Of a stretch of 8,116 nucleotides of DNA, positions 5,117 to 8,116 are shown one piece after another (the stretch's first letter is position 1; the number at the start of each line of letters is the position of its first letter). The stretch covers positions 1 through 8,116 of the forward strand of contig JAUWOK010000047.1 of assembly GCA_030612165.1 (NCBI GenBank). Reading direction: 5' to 3'. The notes under the pieces were generated by a model. That model saw nothing but the letters and a program-made list of their open reading frames with translations, ran no database searches and was not told the DNA's origin. A program made the translations under genes and the position numbers. The stretch comes from Dehalococcoidia bacterium (lineage in GTDB: Bacteria > Chloroflexota > Dehalococcoidia > GIF9 > AB-539-J10).

Positions 5117-6319
5117 ATGTCAAAAAGCGGGCCGGGCACCGGCAAAAAGCCGAACGATTTTATTTCGCAAAAAGTAGCTAGCATTTCTCCCTCCGGCATC
5201 AGGAAATTCTTCGACCTGATTTCCACGACGGAAGGCGTTATATCGCTGGGCGTGGGCGAGCCCGATTTTTCCACGCCCTGGCGTATCCGGGAAGCCGCCA
5301 TCCATTCCATAGAGAAAGGCTATACCATGTACACTTCGAACTATGGCCTGCCTGAACTGCGCCAGGTGCTGGCACAATCCCTGGAGAGTCAATACGGAAC
5401 AGGCTACCACCCCGAACAGGAACTCCTTATTACCTGCGGTGTCAGCGAGGCGCTGGACCTGGCTTTGAGAGCCGTAATCAACCCAGGGGAAGAGGTGATC
5501 ATCCCCGACCCCTGTTATGTCGCTTATTCTCCCTGTATCTCTCTGGCCAGAGGAATACCCGTTCCCGTGCCTACCAGTATGGAGACCGGTTTTGCGATCA
5601 GGGCCGGCGATATCGAACCCAGGATCACACAAAAGACCAAGTCGATCCTGATAGGATATCCGTCAAACCCCACCGGGGCGGTTATGTCCCGGGAAGAATT
5701 ATCACAAATCGCCGCTCTGGCAGAAAAGCACGATCTCCTGGTAATCTCCGACGAAATCTACGCCGGGCTGGTCTACGGAAAAGAGCACACCTGTTTTTCC
5801 TCCCTGCCCGGGGCAAAGGATCGCACTATACTGCTCGGCGGGTTCTCTAAAACCTACGCCATGACGGGGTGGCGGGTGGGATATGCCGCGGCCAATAAGG
5901 ATATCATTGAATCCATGCTTAAAATTCACCAGTACACCGCACTCTGCGCTCCGATAATGGCCCAGATAGCAGCCATTGAAGCACTGAAATCCGGAGAGGC
6001 CGAAGCGCAGAAAATGCTCCAGGAATACGATAAGCGCCGCCGCATCATGGTAAAAAGGCTCAACGATCTCGGGCTGTCCTGCAGGGAACCCGGTGGCGCC
6101 TTCTACGCCTTTCCCTCGATAAAAGTCACGGGAATGCGATCGGAGGAGTTTGCCAGAAGATTGTTGCAGGAAGAGAAAGTCGTAGTTGTTCCCGGGTCTT
6201 CTTTCGGACAACACGGCGAGGGTTTTTGTCGCTGTTGCTATGCCGCTCCCCTGAAAGAAATTGAAGAGGCTTTAAAAAGAATAGGAACTTTTGTCCGCAG
6301 GCATAGAGCCACGGACTGA
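5117..6319 (+). CDS. PLP-dependent class I/II aminotransferase (AlaT/PatA-like)
   Basis: The 400-aa enzyme is full length. It shows GVGEPDF (45-51), YTSNYGLPELR (72-82), NPTG (184-187), SDEIYAGLVY (211-220) and the PLP-binding lysine K245 in GGFSKTYAMTGWRVGY. R372 is the likely substrate-carboxylate arginine. The fold-type I, subgroup I-gamma style sequence fits enzymes that use alanine, aspartate or aromatic substrates with 2-oxoglutarate. The lrp-type gene 21 nt upstream favours an alanine or branched-substrate aminotransferase by analogy with alaR-alaT. The segment around the arginine reads CRCCYAAP, with three cysteines where many relatives have R-I-S/C-Y-A, so it is cysteine rich but keeps the arginine. 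The start ATG 5117 is preceded by GGAG (5109-5112) at a short 4-nt spacing. The exact substrate cannot be read from the sequence. Confidence 0.93.
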   Translation: MSKSGPGTGKKPNDFISQKVASISPSGIRKFFDLISTTEGVISLGVGEPDFSTPWRIREAAIHSIEKGYTMYTSNYGLPELRQVLAQSLESQYGTGYHPEQELLITCGVSEALDLALRAVINPGEEVIIPDPCYVAYSPCISLARGIPVPVPTSMETGFAIRAGDIEPRITQKTKSILIGYPSNPTGAVMSREELSQIAALAEKHDLLVISDEIYAGLVYGKEHTCFSSLPGAKDRTILLGGFSKTYAMTGWRVGYAAANKDIIESMLKIHQYTALCAPIMAQIAAIEALKSGEAEAQKMLQEYDKRRRIMVKRLNDLGLSCREPGGAFYAFPSIKVTGMRSEEFARRLLQEEKVVVVPGSSFGQHGEGFCRCCYAAPLKEIEEALKRIGTFVRRHRATD

Positions 6320-6341
6320 GGCAGAAAGGAAGGTACGTATT

Positions 6342-7601
6342 ATGCCAGACCAAAAAGACAAGCCAGGATTATTCTACGGATGGATTATACTGCTCTCCTG
6401 CATCCTCATCACCTCCTCCTATGCTTTCGTCCATAATTACGGAGTTTTCTTCTCCGAACTGGAAACCTCTTTCGGCTGGACAAGGACATTAACTTCTTCC
6501 GTAATATCAGTCTCCTATATTTTCTACGCCATAGGCTCGATCATAATAGGAAGACTGATGGATAAATACAGCCTCAAAGCGATCGTAGCTATCGCCGGCA
6601 CTTTTTTGGGGGCAGGACTGATCCTCTGCAGCCAGATCCAGGCTTTATGGCAATTATACCTCTTCTTCGGTGTCATGGTGGGGCTGGGCATCAGCGCCTC
6701 AACCACCGTAGCGGGAAGCACCATACAAAGATGGTTTGTCAAAAGGAGAGGGTTGGTATTAGGCCTCCAGATGGCAGGGATGGGCATCGGAGGTTTGATC
6801 CTGGCACCTTTGTCCGGCCACCTTATCGATCTCTACGGGTGGAGAACTACTTTCATTATACTGGGCATAGCGGGGTTCGTTATCATGCTCATAGCTTCAC
6901 GTTTCATCGTCAGAACCCCTGCTGAAAAAGGCCTCCAACCTTACGGTGCCGAAGGAAGCACCACCGCAAAACAGGCAAACTCAACTCCATTCCCCGACAA
7001 AAAATGGACCATGAAGCAAGCGCTAAAGACAAGATCAGCGTGGATGGCCTGGTCTATCCATTTCTTTGCCAGTGTTGCTTTTCTTATGATCGTAGTTCAT
7101 ATCGTTCCGCACGCCGAAGACATGGGCCTCCCCACGACAACAGCAGCAGGCGCCCTTGGCCTTATACTGGGCTTCAGTATCGCCGGCAGAATACTGGGTG
7201 GACATCTTGCCGATAAGATCGGTTTCAGCAAAATCGTCGGTATCTCCGTAACTCTGGGCGCATTCATGATGCTCTTTCTCGTAGGAATACGCGACGCCTG
7301 GATGCTGTATCTATTCGTTGCCCTGTTCGGAATAGCCTATGGCGGTAAAGGAGCAACGATAGGAGGGATGATGGGGCAGCTTTTCGGCGTTGAATCTCTT
7401 CCTCCCCTGATGGCACTTTTAACCACGGCTAGAGCAGCCGCTGCCATTGTAGGACCACTGCTGGGAGGATATATTTTCGACAGTACAGGTAGTTATACCA
7501 CAGCTTTCATTATAGGTGCTGCCTGCTACGCCGTAGCGGCAATACTGGCTTTCACTGTCAAACCACCTCCCGAAAAAAGGGCACACCCGCTTGCTTCTTA
7601 A
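6342..7601 (+). CDS. MFS transporter, oxalate/formate antiporter (OFA)-like, monocarboxylate-type
   Basis: The 419-aa inner-membrane protein has about 12 hydrophobic segments in two halves. A charged loop rich in Lys, Thr and Pro (about 190-225) separates them. The N-terminus FYGWIILLSC with HNYGVFFSELETSFGW, the loop GRLMDKYSLK (70-79), RWFVKRRGLVLGLQMAGMG (130-148) and the second-half counterpart GRILGGHLADKIGFSK (282-297) are typical of the OFA/monocarboxylate-porter branch. Substrates of this branch are small carboxylates such as oxalate, formate, pyruvate or lactate. Which one applies here is not visible. I chose ATG 6342 because AAGGAAGGT (6325-6333) lies 8 nt upstream. An upstream in-frame TTG (6291) would overlap the aminotransferase and add a charged, non-family N-terminus. 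The gap to the aminotransferase is 22 nt. A logical link is import or export of the 2-oxoacid or carboxylate made by that enzyme. Confidence 0.92.
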   Translation: MPDQKDKPGLFYGWIILLSCILITSSYAFVHNYGVFFSELETSFGWTRTLTSSVISVSYIFYAIGSIIIGRLMDKYSLKAIVAIAGTFLGAGLILCSQIQALWQLYLFFGVMVGLGISASTTVAGSTIQRWFVKRRGLVLGLQMAGMGIGGLILAPLSGHLIDLYGWRTTFIILGIAGFVIMLIASRFIVRTPAEKGLQPYGAEGSTTAKQANSTPFPDKKWTMKQALKTRSAWMAWSIHFFASVAFLMIVVHIVPHAEDMGLPTTTAAGALGLILGFSIAGRILGGHLADKIGFSKIVGISVTLGAFMMLFLVGIRDAWMLYLFVALFGIAYGGKGATIGGMMGQLFGVESLPPLMALLTTARAAAAIVGPLLGGYIFDSTGSYTTAFIIGAACYAVAAILAFTVKPPPEKRAHPLAS

Positions 7602-7639
7602 AGCCCGTACAAAATTAAAAAAACCGCAGGAGAATCGAT

Positions 7640-8116
7640 ATGCAAGATAAAGAGCTTCACTCATCATGTGCTAAATGCGAGAAAAGGGTTTGTTACCCTG
7701 TCATCAAGAACACCGCGGAGCCGGACATGAAGGAAGCTCCTCCTTTTTGCCCTATGAAACTTAAGCCACAAGAAATAAAAAAAGCCGCCTCAACCTATAA
7801 AGACGACGCTGCTGTCAAAGAATTTGCCCGACTCGCCTCACTCCAGGAAGCTGAGTGTTACGAAAGAACCCCTCAGGGATTAAGAACCAGAAATACCAGG
7901 GTTGAGGAAATTATTCAGTTCGCCCACAAGATGAACTATTCTCGGCTGGGTGTAGTTTTCTGCATCGGGCTAAAGAACGAAGCCAAGCTTCTGGATAAGA
8001 TGCTGGAAGTTCACGGATTCGAAGTCGTATCGGTCTGTTGTAAAGCAGGTGCGGTCGCCAAAGAGAGGCTGGGCATAAAGCCAGAACAGAAAATCCACGG
8101 CCAGGAAAACTACGAG
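7640..8116 (+). CDS. DUF1847 cysteine-rich putative metal-binding protein (3' end outside window)
   Basis: The first 159 residues are present and the frame is open at the right edge. The start ATG 7640 has AGGAG (7628-7632) 7 nt upstream. The N-terminus holds C10, C13 and C18 (SSCAKCEKRVCYP) and C37 (PPFCPMK), a likely metal or Fe-S ligand set. Further cysteines are C73, C108 (RLGVVFCIGLKNEA) and a C133-C134 pair (VSVCCKAGA). This order matches what I recall of DUF1847, a family found mainly in anaerobes and of unknown function. In those proteins a second conserved cysteine-rich part follows, which here would lie beyond the window. It is the fourth gene of the lrp operon, 38 nt after the MFS gene. 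That suggests a link to carboxylate or amino-acid redox metabolism, but nothing in the sequence proves it. No signal peptide is visible, so it is probably cytoplasmic. Confidence 0.8.
   Translation, partial: MQDKELHSSCAKCEKRVCYPVIKNTAEPDMKEAPPFCPMKLKPQEIKKAASTYKDDAAVKEFARLASLQEAECYERTPQGLRTRNTRVEEIIQFAHKMNYSRLGVVFCIGLKNEAKLLDKMLEVHGFEVVSVCCKAGAVAKERLGIKPEQKIHGQENYE

Noticed and set aside
5120..6214. Two 170-codon minus-strand frames opposite the aminotransferase
   Set aside because: The plus strand encodes a complete enzyme with all catalytic motifs. The minus frames show no domain likeness.
6291..6341. TTG 6291 as the start of the MFS gene
   Set aside because: It would overlap the aminotransferase and add a charged 17-residue lead. 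ATG 6342 has a much better ribosome binding site and a typical family N-terminus.

Overview
The window looks like a chromosomal segment of an anaerobic bacterium. It has a decayed accessory region on the minus strand (about 1-2480) and well-kept housekeeping and metabolic genes on the plus strand (about 2580-8116). The gene types fit Dehalococcoidia-like Chloroflexota or a clostridia-like Firmicute: gatCA without gatB, an Lrp/AsnC plus class I aminotransferase pair, an OFA-type MFS carrier, DUF1847, and remnants of Eco57I-type restriction. This assignment is an inference from protein character only. There are no rRNA or tRNA genes and no CRISPR array.

Accessory region, read leftwards from about 2480. 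A frameshifted, promoter-bearing remnant of a small hypothetical gene (about 2057-2383) lies inside a 12-bp perfect inverted repeat (2049-2060 / 2467-2478). Next comes a roughly 39-codon C-terminal scrap of another gene (1937-2056). Then follows a complete-looking wHTH-nucleotidyltransferase (MNT) gene with two palindromic operators 21 bp apart, overlapping a HEPN gene. The pair is a HEPN/MNT toxin-antitoxin type module. The HEPN gene runs straight into the C-terminal stub of an Eco57I-like (type IIG) restriction-modification protein, so a deletion or recombination joint is implied near 935-960. The stub overlaps a GIY-YIG nuclease gene by 2 nt. Beyond that nuclease are an AT-rich hairpin (93-120) and an 82-nt stretch (3-84) that can fold on paper as a three-way junction.

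Core region. A promoter at about 2588-2617 drives gatC-gatA, two subunits of the tRNA-dependent amidotransferase; gatB must be elsewhere. A second unit starts near 4560: an Lrp/AsnC regulator, a PLP-dependent aminotransferase, an MFS carrier of the oxalate/formate (monocarboxylate-like) type, and a cysteine-rich DUF1847 protein cut by the right edge. The gaps are 21, 22 and 38 nt, so these four are probably one operon linking amino-acid or 2-oxoacid metabolism with carboxylate transport.

I did not find a clear new multi-gene system. The best candidates for follow-up are the HEPN/restriction joint with its autoregulated MNT promoter, the three-way-junction element, the inverted-repeat-bounded remnant, and the recurring role, if any, of DUF1847 in the lrp operon.
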